Positions 20,428 to 29,859 of a stretch of 64,000 nucleotides of DNA are shown here, in pieces. The DNA comes from Heloderma charlesbogerti. Lineage: Eukaryota; Chordata; Lepidosauria; Squamata; Helodermatidae. The notes under the pieces were generated by a model. It did not search any database. It was given only the letters and a program-made list of their open reading frames with translations, and was not told where the DNA came from. A program made the translations under genes and the position numbers. The stretch lies in NCBI GenBank assembly GCA_026122225.1, contig JANEZZ010002064.1, positions 558,001 through 622,000 of the forward strand, written 5' to 3'. Positions within the stretch are counted from its first letter, which is position 1, and each line of letters starts with the position of its first letter.

Positions 20428-20951
20428 TAGGCTACATATAAAGGGAGAAAAGGCCAAGTGCCAGCTGAGCCAGTGTTCACGGGTACATGATGCCAACATC
20501 CAGCTTGCCTCAGATGCTTCTTCCTTCCTTCCTGAAAGCGGTAGAACCTCCCTATGTCTGGGCTGAGGCCTGGCCTACCCATGCCTGTCTCTGACTGACA
20601 TCAACCTAATTCAGCACAGCAGACCCTGGCTTCAGGAAGTCTACTGCCCTACAGAAGAAGAAAGAGCAAGCCCTTCTCTTCCTCCTCCCTCTGTAGGCCT
20701 GACAGCACGGATTAGGCAAATCATCAACATGCATCATTGCATTCAGTCCAGGCTTAGTGATGGGTGGAGGGGCTTGTCCAGGATTAATTTGAACCTAGTG
20801 GATTACTTCCAGACTGCAGCAAACATGATTCGCCCATCCTTAATCATCATTAGGGAATATGCAGGGGGTTATAGCTTTTATTTTTCACCAAATCCCTGCG
20901 GAGTCCTTTCAGTACCAATACAGGCACTAGAATCCTCCTGCCAGCACTCAC

Positions 20952-21182
20952 TAGAGGCGCTTCCAGATGAGGCTTTTATCGTGCAGTCGCTGCGCCTCAT
21001 TCACCAACTTTGATGGGGAGTCCAGACATTGTTGTCTTCCATTTCTTCTCCCAGGTTTTCCCACTGCTTCTTCCTTTTTTTTTTTTTCTTTCCAGAGAAA
21101 ATCTGTTAAGAGGGAAAGAAAGAATAGTTGCACAATGCTTTTCGATTGGAAGCAGTAAGAGCCATCTGTCCGAAAACGCCCT
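20952..21182. mobile_element. 'GCTTCCAGAC' MITE
   Basis: It begins GGCGCTTCCAGATGAGGCTT and ends CTGTCCGAAAACGCC, imperfect inverted ends. Shared blocks: TGTTGTCTTCCATTTCTTCT, TTTTCCCACTGCTTCTTCC, TCTGTTAAGAGGGAAAGAAA. Confidence 0.7.
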
Positions 21183-21676
21183 TAGCTGGATAACAAAGAC
21201 TTCCAGGAGCTTCCATGTGTGACCCACTATTTCCAAAACAGCTACCAGCGCCCCAGTCCTTTGCGTTAGCCAGTTTACCCCATCTGTTCAAGGCATATAA
21301 TTTCTCTCCCCTTTTCAGCAGAATTTGGAGCTTGTTTTGCAAGATTTGCCCAGGCCTGCCTGTTGACACGATGAATATTCGGCGCAGGTTTGCTGCACAA
21401 GTGTTCGTTGCATACCTGGCATCGTGCCCTTAGGAATCCTTGACATTTCAAGCTTTCATGTGTTTAAAAGAGCAACTGTCTTAGCTCCTGCAGTGGTGAA
21501 GAGCCTGATTGCACAAGGAAATCCACAGTTGTCATGTGAGGTGGCAAGATTTTTAAATGAAGCAGGAGCAGGCCGTCCTGGAGACGCATCCCAGGGTGCT
21601 GCTGGGTAATACTGCACTGGATGCTGGGATGCAAGGCTTGGGTCATGTGATGCAGCCACTAGGAGTCTCAACAGAC

Positions 21677-21870
21677 AGGATCATAGGAACCTGCCTTATA
21701 CCAGGTCAGACCATTGGCCCATCTAGCCGAACACTGTTAATACTGACCATTAACACTAACAGTCCAGGGGTTCAGGCAGGATTCTTTCCTAGCCCCACCT
21801 AGAGATGCCAAGAATTGAATGTGAGACCTTCTGCATGCAAAGCATGTGCTCTGCCACTGAGTTACAGCCC
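21677..21870 (-). mobile_element. tRNA-Ala-derived SINE, copy 2 (near complete)
   Basis: On the minus strand the head GGGCTGTAACTCAGTGGCAG (A box) and GGTCTCACATTCAATTC (B box) flank GCTTTGCATG. The body GTGGGGCTAGGAAAGAATCC follows, and the tail is GGTCTGACCTGGTATAAGGC. The order matches the + strand copy at 9366-9530. Confidence 0.85.
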
Positions 21871-21889
21871 CTCACCAAGAAACTAGAGC

Positions 21890-22160
21890 ATAGGAAGCTG
21901 CCTTATACCAACTCCCCCCTCCCCCCTGCCACCTTCTATGACTAGGGCTGACCCAGCCATACAGTCAGACTAAGCACCCAGCTCAGGCAGTTCCTGTGTA
22001 GCAGGCAGCGTCCTACCCAAGTCTTCCACACTATTTCCAGCATGACGGCATTCCCGAATCACCCCAGCACTATCCTATGGGGTTCCAGAGCACAGACCCA
22101 GTTCATGATGGGCTGCCACCCAGTCCCATCAGGTCAAAAGCCTTGCTGGACTTTGGTCAA
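21890..22160 (-). repeat. Decayed relative of the tRNA-Ala SINE tail
   Basis: GAGCATAGGAAGCTGCCTTA and TACCAACTC resemble the tail of the preceding SINE. The remainder is not recognised. Confidence 0.4.
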
Positions 22161-22578
22161 AATGCCACTTCTTGCTAAGAGATTCAACATACTTTGAAAA
22201 TGCATGTCCCAGGAGCAAAGAACAAACAGTGCAACTGCATTTACTGAATTTTCTGTGGTGCAGAACACACCGAGCCCTGACAAAGCTCATCTAGCCAAAG
22301 ACATCATGAGACATTTGACTATAGGCTGCCACTCTCCACGTCTATAGCTGTATTGAGGGCAGAATTTCTGGTTTCTTTGGGCTGCTTTTTCTGTGATTAA
22401 TATTTTGACTTCGATGTCTGTTCTATCATCATCATCATCTGTAATGGGGAGAGGGCATATGGAATGCCCTTAGACATCGGGAGGGAGTGCAATGCTTACG
22501 TTCTTCTAAATCAAGATTCTACAATTAAGATATATTATGAAAGAGCAAAGGAGCATTATTTAATGTTTAGCACAATGT

Positions 22579-22590
22579 AACCACATAAAT
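22579..22590 (+). repeat. Target-site duplication, left copy (BovB)
   Basis: AACCACATAAAT here equals 25813-25824. The repeat brackets the BovB element exactly. Confidence 0.9.
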
Positions 22591-25500
22591 CTTCAGCAAA
22601 GGAGATCGTTACCTTGTCATGGTGCTGGAGCTTGAGCACCTCAATGACGTCATGAGCTAAACTGTGAAGGGACACCCAAGACGGGAAAGTCATGGCAGAG
22701 AGGGCAGACTAAATACGATCCCTGGGGAAGGAAACGGCAACCCACCCCAGTATTCTTGCCATGAAAACTAAATGGATCAGTACAACCAGAGATATGTCGG
22801 TATACCATCGGAAGATGGGACTCCCAGGTTGGAAGATGGTCAAAATGCTACTGGGGAGGAACAGAGGATAAGTTCAACTAGCCCCAGATGTGATGACGCA
22901 GCTAGCTCAAAGCTCAAAGGACGGCTAGCAGCTGATGGTGCTGGTGGTGAACTACAAATCCAATGTTCTAAAGATCCACACACCATAGGAACCTGGAATG
23001 TAAGATCTATGAGCCAGGGCAAATTGGATGTGGCTATTGGGGAGATGTCAAGATTAAATATAGACATTTTGGGTGTCAGTGAACTGAAATGGACTGGAAT
23101 GGGCCACTTCACATCAAATGACCACCAGATCTACTACTGTGGACAAGAGGACCACAGAAGAAATGGAGTAGCCTTCATAATTAATAATAAAGTGGCTAAA
23201 GCAGTGCTTGGATACAGTCCAAAAAATGACAGAATTATCTCAATTTGAATTCAGGGTAAGCCATTTAACATCACAGTGATCCAAATATACGCCCCAACCA
23301 CAGATGCTGAAGAAGCAGAAGTAGATCAGTTCTATGAGGATCTGCAGCACCTACTGGATAGTACGCCAGAAAAAGATGTTATTTTCATTACAGGAGACTG
23401 GAATGCTAAGGTGGGTAGTCAAACGACACCTGGAATTACAGGCAAGCATGGTCTGGGAGAACAAAATGAAGCAGGACATAGGCTGATAGAATTTTGCCAA
23501 GACAACTCATTGTGCATAACAAACACTCTCTTCCAACAACCTAAGAGACGACTTTATACATGGACTTCACCAGACGGTCGACACTGAAATCAGATTGACT
23601 ACATCCTTTGTAGCCAAAGGTGGCGGACATCTATGCAGCTGGTAAAAACAAGACCTGGAGCTGATTGTAGTTCAGATCACAAACTTCTTCTTGCACAATT
23701 TAGAATCAGACTAAAGAGAATAGGGAAGACCCACAGATCAGTTAGATATGAGCTCACTAATGTTCCTCATGAATATGCAGTGGAGGTGAAGAATAGATTT
23801 AAGGGACTAGATTTAGTAGATAGGGTCCCGAAAGAACTATGGACAGAAGTTTGCAACATTGTTCAGGAGGCGGCAACAAAAAACATCCCAAAGAAAAAGA
23901 AAACCAAGAAGGGAAGATGGCTGTCTGCTGAGACACTGGAAGCAGCCGAAGAAAGAAGGAAAGCAAAAGGCAACAGTGATAGGGGGAGATATGCCCAATT
24001 AAATACAAAATTCCAGAGGGCAGCCAGAAGAGATAAGGAATTATTTTTAAACAAGCAATGCGCGGAAGCAGAAGAAGATAATAGAATAGGAAGGACAAGA
24101 GACCTCTTCCAGAAAATTAGAAACATCGGAGGTAAATTCCAGGCAAAAATGAGTATGATCAAAAACAAAGATGGCAAGGACCTAACAGAAGCAGAAGAGA
24201 TCAAGAAAAGGTGGCAAGAATATATGGAAGATCTGTATAGGAAGGATAATAATATCGGGGATAGACTTGATGGTGTGGTCAGTGAGCTAGAGCCAGACAT
24301 CCTGAAGAGTGAGGTTGAATGGGCCTTAAGAAGCATTCCTAATAACAAGGCAGCAGGAGATGACGGTATCCCAGCTGAACTGTTTAAACTCTTGCAAGAT
24401 GATGGTGTCAAAGTGATGCATGCCATATGCCAGCTAATTTGGAAAACACAAGAATGGCCAACAGATTGGAAAAAATCAACTTATATCCCCATACCAAAAA
24501 AGGGAAGCACCAAAGAATGTTCAAACTATCGAACAGTGGCACTTCTTTCACATGCCAGTGAGGTAATGCTCTAGATCTTGCAAGGTAGACTCCAGCAATT
24601 CGTGGAACGAGAATTGCCAGATGTACAAGCTGGGTTTAGAAAAGGCAGAGGAACTAGAGACCAAATTGCCAATATCTGCTGGATAATGGAGAAAGCCAGG
24701 GAGTTTCAGAAAAACATCTATTTCTGTTTTATTGACTATTCTAAAGCCTTTGACTGTGTGGATCATAACAAATTGTGGCAAGTTCTTGGTGGTATGCGGA
24801 TACCAAGTCATCTTGTCTGCCTCCTGAGGAATCTGTATAACGACCAAGTAGCAATGGTAAGAACAGACCATGGAACAACGGACTGGTTTAAGATTGGGAA
24901 AGGAGTACGGCAGGGTTGTATACTCTCCCCCTACCTATTCAACCTGTACGCAGAACACATCATGCGACGTGCTGGGCTTGATGAAGCCAAGGCTGGAGTT
25001 AAAATCGTTGAAAGAAACATTAACAATCTCAGATATGCAGACGATACCACTTTGATGGCTGAAAGCGAGGAGGAGCTGAGGAACCTCATGACAAAGGTGA
25101 AAGAAGAAAGTGCAAAAGCTGGGTTGCAGTTCAACCTCAAAAAAATCAAGATTATGGCAACCAGCTTGATTGATAACTGGCAAATAGAGGGAGAAAATGT
25201 GGAGGCAGTGACAGACTTTGTCTTTCTAGGTGCAAAGATTACTGCAGACACTGACTGCAGCCAGGAAATCAGAAGACGTTTACTTCTTGGGAGGACAGCA
25301 ATGACAAATCTTGATAAAATAGTGAAGAGCAGAGACATCACACTGACAACAAAGGTCCGCATAGTTAAAGCAATGGTATTCCCTGTAGTAACCTATGGCT
25401 GCGAGAGCTGGACCATAAGGAAGGCTGAGCGAAGGAAGATAGATGCTTTTGAACTGTGGTGCTGGAGGAAAATTCTGAGAGTGCCTTGGACTGCAAGAAG

Positions 25501-25812
25501 ATCAAACCAGTCCATCCTCCAAGAAATAAAGCCAGACTGCTCACTTGAGGGAATGATATTAAAGGCAAATCTGAAGTACTTTGGCCACATCATGAGAAGA
25601 CGGGATACCCTGGAGTAGATGCTGATGCTAGGGAAAGCGGAAGGCAAAAGGAAGAGGGGTCGACCAAGGGCAAGATGGATGGATGATATTCTGGAGGTGA
25701 CAGACTTGACCTTGGGGGAGCTGGGGGTGGCGACGGCCGACAGGAAGCTCTGGCGTGGGCTGGTCCATGAAGTCACGAAGAGTCGGAAGCGACTGACCAA
25801 ATAAACAACAAA
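22591..25812 (+). mobile_element. Full-length BovB (RTE-clade) LINE
   Basis: A roughly 3.2-kb element with a short 5' untranslated part (22591-22771), one long decayed frame and a short 3' terminus with GAGTCGGAAGCGACTGACCA then AATAAACAACA. The direct repeat AACCACATAAAT (22579-22590, 25813-25824) marks insertion by target-primed reverse transcription. The length matches a complete BovB. BovB is known for horizontal transfer between squamates and other animals. It belongs to the same lineage as the truncated copy at 33315-33688 and to a different one from those at 4232, 32234 and 47397. Confidence 0.96.
22772..25804 (+). pseudogene. BovB endonuclease-reverse transcriptase, four stops
   Basis: One uninterrupted reading frame of 1011 codons including the end stop, without frameshift. 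The apurinic-type endonuclease shows GTWNVRSM (residues 73-80), GDWNAKVG (208-215) and SDH (301-303). The reverse transcriptase shows FIDYSKAFDCVDH (from 653), GVRQGCILSPYLFNLYAEH and the catalytic YADD (755-758). The C-terminus has LWCWRKILRVPWTARRSNQS. In-frame stops lie at codon 159 (TGA, 23246), 272 (TGA, 23585), 601 (TAG, 24572) and 949 (TAG, 25616). The TGA pair fits CGA decay at CpG. For the last, the sister copy near 33490 has AAG. All catalytic motifs remain visible, so inactivation looks recent. Confidence 0.95.
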
Positions 25813-26179
25813 AACCACATAAATGCAGGCACGCTTATTTAATTATCTCACATCATGTCCATGAATTTCATACAAGGATTCTAATGATGGGGCACAAAGA
25901 AATGCTAAATTAGCTCTATTTACGTACTGATTAAGACAATTATTTAAATTGTTTAGTTAGCATACATGTTTTTGTAGATAAGCCACCCCTCTCTAATGCA
26001 CGTTCATTGAGATGTAAAGGGGATTTGAGATTGAATGAGGGGAAATGCTCAGTTTCAACCACTGATAACACGTATGCCAAGTAGGATCCAGTATTTCTAC
26101 CACTGTCATGTCACTAGCCATAGGCTGCTAAAGCTGGCTTGAAATCCCTTGCTAAAAGCAGTTGGGCCAGAAAGTTAGG

Positions 26180-26396
26180 ATGCTTCCAGACAAAGCTTTT
26201 GCTGCACCATCATCCTGCTTCATTCACAGAATTTTAGGAGGGGTCCAGATTACATCCTCCACTTGTAACCCTCCAACATTTTCCCACCACTTCTTGTGCA
26301 GAAAATGTGTTAAGGAGGAAAAAAACCCACACGCAAAATAGCTGCATATGCCTTCTCATTGGTAGCACTAGGACCCTCTGCCTGGAAGCACTCCTA
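26180..26396. mobile_element. 'GCTTCCAGAC' MITE
   Basis: It starts GATGCTTCCAGACAAAGCTT and ends GCCTGGAAGCACTCC, inverse ends. The middle holds CAGATTACATCCTCCACTTG, TTTTCCCACCACTTCTTGTG and ATGTGTTAAGGAGGAAAAAA. Confidence 0.75.
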
Positions 26397-26449
26397 GAGG
26401 CTAGTGAGGGTTCACCAAGGTTTATCCGAGTTACTGAACGTAGGGCACA

Positions 26450-26815
26450 ATCGTAGCCTATTCAGTGGCTAGACGGCCATTGGATTGGTCGGTTCCCAGA
26501 GAACCCACCTCCATTCCTTCCCACGCTGCCTCATAGGCAGCACGGATCAGCCCCACGCTCGGAAGAGCAGCACGGAGCGGGGAAAACAGGGCATTCCCAG
26601 GGGCGGGGAGGTATGGCATTTCCTATGTGTCATCCAACTCCCCCTTCCTGCGCTCTGAGGTCCCACGGTTAGACAGCTGAAATTGGCTGTCTAGCTGCAA
26701 AAGCAGGGCAGTGGGAGCACAGAGCATCCACTCCTTACCACTCCTCCCGCCCTGCACTGGATAGGCGGTCGCCCCCAGGACTGGAGGTAAGCGTCGATCC
26801 AGATAGGGTTGCTCC
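26450..26815. mobile_element. G+C-rich MITE, copy 4
   Basis: CACAATCGTAGCCTATTCAG at the left. GGTTCCCAGAGAACCCACCT, GAAGAGCAGCACGGAGCGGG and GGTTAGACAGCTGAAATTGG with CTGTCTAGC match the copy at 6510-6945. Confidence 0.65.
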
Positions 26816-26888
26816 CTCTGCTTACTTTCATCAATAATGTACAGCCAGAAAAAACGAGAGGTGGATGGACTCTTTCAGCCATGCATTT

Positions 26889-27022
26889 AAGGGCCCAATC
26901 CTATGTATGTTTAGACAGAAAAAAGTCCTACAACTCCCAGCATCCTACAGACAGCATGGCTGGCTAGGACATGCTCAGAGTTGTAGGATTCTTTTCGGTC
27001 TAGACATGCACAGGGTTGCACC
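26889..27022. mobile_element. CAATCCTATG foldback MITE
   Basis: GGGCCCAATCCTATGTATGT, TTAGACAGAAAAAAGTCCTA and CAACTCCCAGCAT face GAGTTGTAGGATTCTTTTCG, GTCTAGACATGCACAGGGTT and GCACCC. It shares its design with 28782-28902. Confidence 0.8.
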
Positions 27023-27082
27023 CTAAGTTGGGAGGCTCCACAAGGCAACCTCTTCCCAATACCCCCACAGTCTTTTTCTGTG

Positions 27083-27200
27083 ACAGCCTTCCCCAACCTG
27101 GTGCCCTCCAGATGTGTTGGACTACAACTCCCATCCTTCCCAACCTGGGAAGGATAGGAGATGCAGTCCAACAAATCGGGAAGGCACTAGCTTGGGAAGA
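27083..27200. mobile_element. Palindromic 'ACTACAACTCCCATCAT' MITE
   Basis: CAGCCTTCCCCAACCTGGTG, CCCTCCAGATGTGTTGGACT and ACAACTCCCATCCTTCCC face AAGGATAGGAGATGCAGTCC and the decayed inverse end. Confidence 0.85.
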
Positions 27201-27641
27201 CCGGTCCGTGGCAACAGATCTCCTGTCTATCACTTTTTTCATTGTCTTTTTAACCAGGCAAGCTGAAGCTCATTTTTATCACTTCTGCCACTTCCTGGCT
27301 TTTCGGCTGTTTTTAGCTGAAACCCTTTCACCCTGCAATAGGAAGGCCACTTCCACCAGAGAGGAGGGCGGCACCCAACATTCGGAGCCTGTTACAGCAG
27401 AAGCAACTGATGAGCCTTGCAGCCCCTTAAAGGCTAAAAGATGTGTTGGGGATTAGAGTCCACTGTATCAGCTTATGCCACAATCCATTATGTCTTTGAA
27501 GACTCGTTGCTGTTTTAACATTTGGATAATGTGCATGCCTTGGGCAGAACAGTTTCAGATCAGCAAGGTTACAATAGAGGGACTTTTATTACATTTCTTG
27601 TCTGGAGGGGAAATTTCTGTCCGATCTCACACTGTTTACCT

Positions 27642-27869
27642 GGGTGCTTCCAGACAAAACTTTTACCGTGCAATCGTACTGTGCCATTCATGGAATTTTA
27701 TGGGAGGTCCACACAAGAATGTCTTCCATTTGTAGCCCTCTCGTGTTTTTCCACCTATTCTTCAGCCTTTCTTCTTACCAGAAAACAATCAGTTAAGGGG
27801 AAAAAGGCATAATACATACACAATGCCTTTTGAGTGTTAGTGCTAGGAGCTCTCCATCTGGAAGCACCC
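27642..27869. mobile_element. 'GCTTCCAGAC' MITE, best-preserved ends
   Basis: It begins GGGTGCTTCCAGACAAAACT and ends CATCTGGAAGCACCC, a clear inverted terminal repeat of about 13 bp. It is 228 bp long. I found no convincing 8-bp duplication, so the superfamily is left open. Confidence 0.8.
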
Positions 27870-28679
27870 CGAGTCTTCCCGGGTCTTGTTTGAAAGAGAC
27901 GCAGATTAAGGGAGAATTGATGTTGCAATTTGAATGAAGGCTTTGGCTTCCCTTTTCAGTGGTATTGCTATAGGCTGTGCATCTGCTTTCTTTGAGACAG
28001 AGGTTGTGTGCAAAGTGCTTCACACGTTATCTCAGGAGGCATATTTTCAGTACTGAAAAACAGGAGCTGCAGCACATCCTTGCCAACTTCCTCCTGCCAT
28101 TGGAATGCCAACATGAATGTTAGTTCAGTCAATCATCCTGCTCCTCCTTTCACCATACCCCAAGATGGGTTGCCCATCATTAAAACAAGAAGTTAAAGCA
28201 CAGCGCATATATTCATTCAATGGAATGTTCATTCCACCCTTAAAAAAAAATATTAAAGAACAAAACACAAATTATTGTATTTTTAAGTTGAAAAAACTGC
28301 TTCAGAAAGGGAGGGGGAAGTGTCCCCATGACATCATAGGGAGTCAACCAGTCAGCATTGTACACAGTCTTACAGGACCTTTAAGGTGAACAAATGTATT
28401 ACGCTACAAGATTTAGTGGGCTAGCATCCACTTCATCAATTGCACAAAATGTTATCTTTCATTAGCAAGAGTAGGCATAAAAACATGGCGCAGAGAGAAA
28501 GAGAAAAAACCTAAGCAGTAGGGCTCAAAAGAATGGCAACGAGCTGCAAGAAGCATGATCTGCAACTGTTCAATTGACACTCAGAGATATGAAAGACTGT
28601 TATCTGTTGACAAATCTTTCTGTAAGGATCTTGTAGTCACACACAAGATATGTCACAACGGAAGGCCATTTCTGTACCT

Positions 28680-28772
28680 CAGGCTTCCCCAACCTGGCAC
28701 GCTCCAACTGGGAATGATGGGAGTTGTAATCCAACACATCTGGAGGGCACCAGGTTGGGGAAGGCTGGTGTA
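28680..28772. mobile_element. Palindromic 'ACTACAACTCCCATCAT' MITE, shortened copy
   Basis: CAGGCTTCCCCAACCTGGCA and CGCTCCAACTGGGAATGATG, then GGGAGTTGTAATCCAACACA, TCTGGAGGGCACCAGGTTGG and GGAAGGCTGG. The left arm has lost sequence. Confidence 0.82.
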
Positions 28773-28781
28773 CTTCATTAA

Positions 28782-28902
28782 GGGCGCAATCCTATGCACG
28801 TTTAGACAGAAAAGAAGTGCTACAAGTCCCAGCTGAGCTGGCTGGGGAATGCTGGGACTTGTAGGACTTTTTTTCTGTCCGAACATGCATAGGATTGCGC
28901 CC
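28782..28902. mobile_element. CAATCCTATG foldback MITE, clean copy
   Basis: GGGCGCAATCCTATGCACGT, TTAGACAGAAAAGAAGTGCT and ACAAGTCCCAGC face GCTGGGACTTGTAGGACTTT, CTGTCCGAACATGCATAGGA and TTGCGCCC. The 121-bp element is a nearly continuous hairpin just upstream of the CpG island. Confidence 0.88.
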
Positions 28903-28939
28903 CAAACGAGTTAATTCCACAGCGCAAACATGTAGCAAC

Positions 28940-29480
28940 AGCTTTGATTTTGAAAGGCTGCCCTCCTAGAAGACTTCGCGTGAGGGAGGAGGAAGGTTTT
29001 TATGGTCCCCTGCCTACCCACTCAGACTTCGGGACTCGAGGGGCAGGGGGAAAGCCTTCGCCCCATCCGCCCCGAAGGCTGCTCCGGGAGGGGTACGCCC
29101 CTGTTTTTCGGCCCTGCGCCTCCCACGGGCAAATCCCCCTGCCCACGCTGTGGTGCCCAGCAGCACCCAACCCTACCACGGGTCCAGCGCTCACGTGGAG
29201 CGCGAAGAACTCCCCCCACCGCTGCTCCAAAAGCTCCGCCTTCCAGCCGTTGGCCGCCTCTCATTGGCTGCTGGGAGCGGCGGCCTCTCCGGCAGCGGGC
29301 GGGCCCCTTTGTGACGCCACAATCAGCTGTTTGAACGTTCTAATTTCTGAGCCGAGATCAACTGGGGATTCAGCAATAACAGAAAAATAATAATATTAAG
29401 ACTTCAGCCGGGGAGGAAAGGCGTCCGGACGCGAGGGCAGCTGCATGCAGTTTGCAATGGTGCATATCTTCTGAGAAGAT
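28940..29480 (+). promoter_or_regulatory. TP53INP2: CpG island, probable TP53INP2 promoter
   Basis: This is the only long G+C- and CpG-dense block in the window that is not part of a repeat (for example CCGCCCCGAAGGCTGCTCCG, GCAGCGGGCGGGCC). It holds an inverted CCAAT box (TCTCATTGGCTGCTGG, about 29259-29274) and GC-box-like CGGGCGGGCC. A consensus donor follows at 29720. Assignment to TP53INP2 rests on being the nearest upstream CpG island on the coding strand of the exon at 51712. The transcription start is not determined. Confidence 0.6.
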
Positions 29481-29719
29481 CGGAGACACCACTTACATCA
29501 TCTCCACACCACCACTTCCTCTCCCTGCATCTTTTGGGGGGGGGGGTCTCTTTATTTTAAATTATCATTTTTATTATTGAGCCTGGTTGATTTCAATTAA
29601 AACTACCTCACGGACTCTGCCTAAAGCTGGTGCTTTTTTAAAACAAAAACCTTGTGGTTTTTTCGTGTGTGTGTACGTGTGGCGTTGTTTACAAAACATT
29701 TGATGACATTAAAGGCAAG
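29400..29719 (+). other. TP53INP2: Putative non-coding exon 1 of TP53INP2
   Basis: The CpG island runs into sequence ending AAAGGCAAG followed by GTAAGT, a strong donor with GT at 29720-29721. TP53INP2 genes of other vertebrates have a non-coding first exon ahead of the exon with the start codon. The 5' boundary is unknown, so 29400 is only indicative. If right, the intron to 51711 is about 22 kb. Confidence 0.45.
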
Positions 29720-29816
29720 GTAAGTCCTGTTTTCCCCCACCCCCGGTGCGGCTGATTTATTTCCAGACTTGAAAACCATAATCTCTTTGTGTCGAACGAA
29801 AACACTCCGTGTAATG

Positions 29817-29820
<4 letters not shown>

Positions 29821-29853
<33 letters not shown>
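29821..29853 (+). repeat. (TA)n microsatellite
   Basis: About sixteen TA units in intron 1, close to the donor. Confidence 0.95.
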
Positions 29854-29855
<2 letters not shown>

Positions 29856-29859
29856 CGCA

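Noticed and set aside
20729..21013. 94-codon + frame ending RLIHQL
   Set aside because: It runs into the MITE at 20952 and has no recognisable domain.
29000..29334. 110-codon frame in the CpG island
   Set aside because: CpG-rich DNA has few stop codons; the translation has no family features and the region fits a promoter better.
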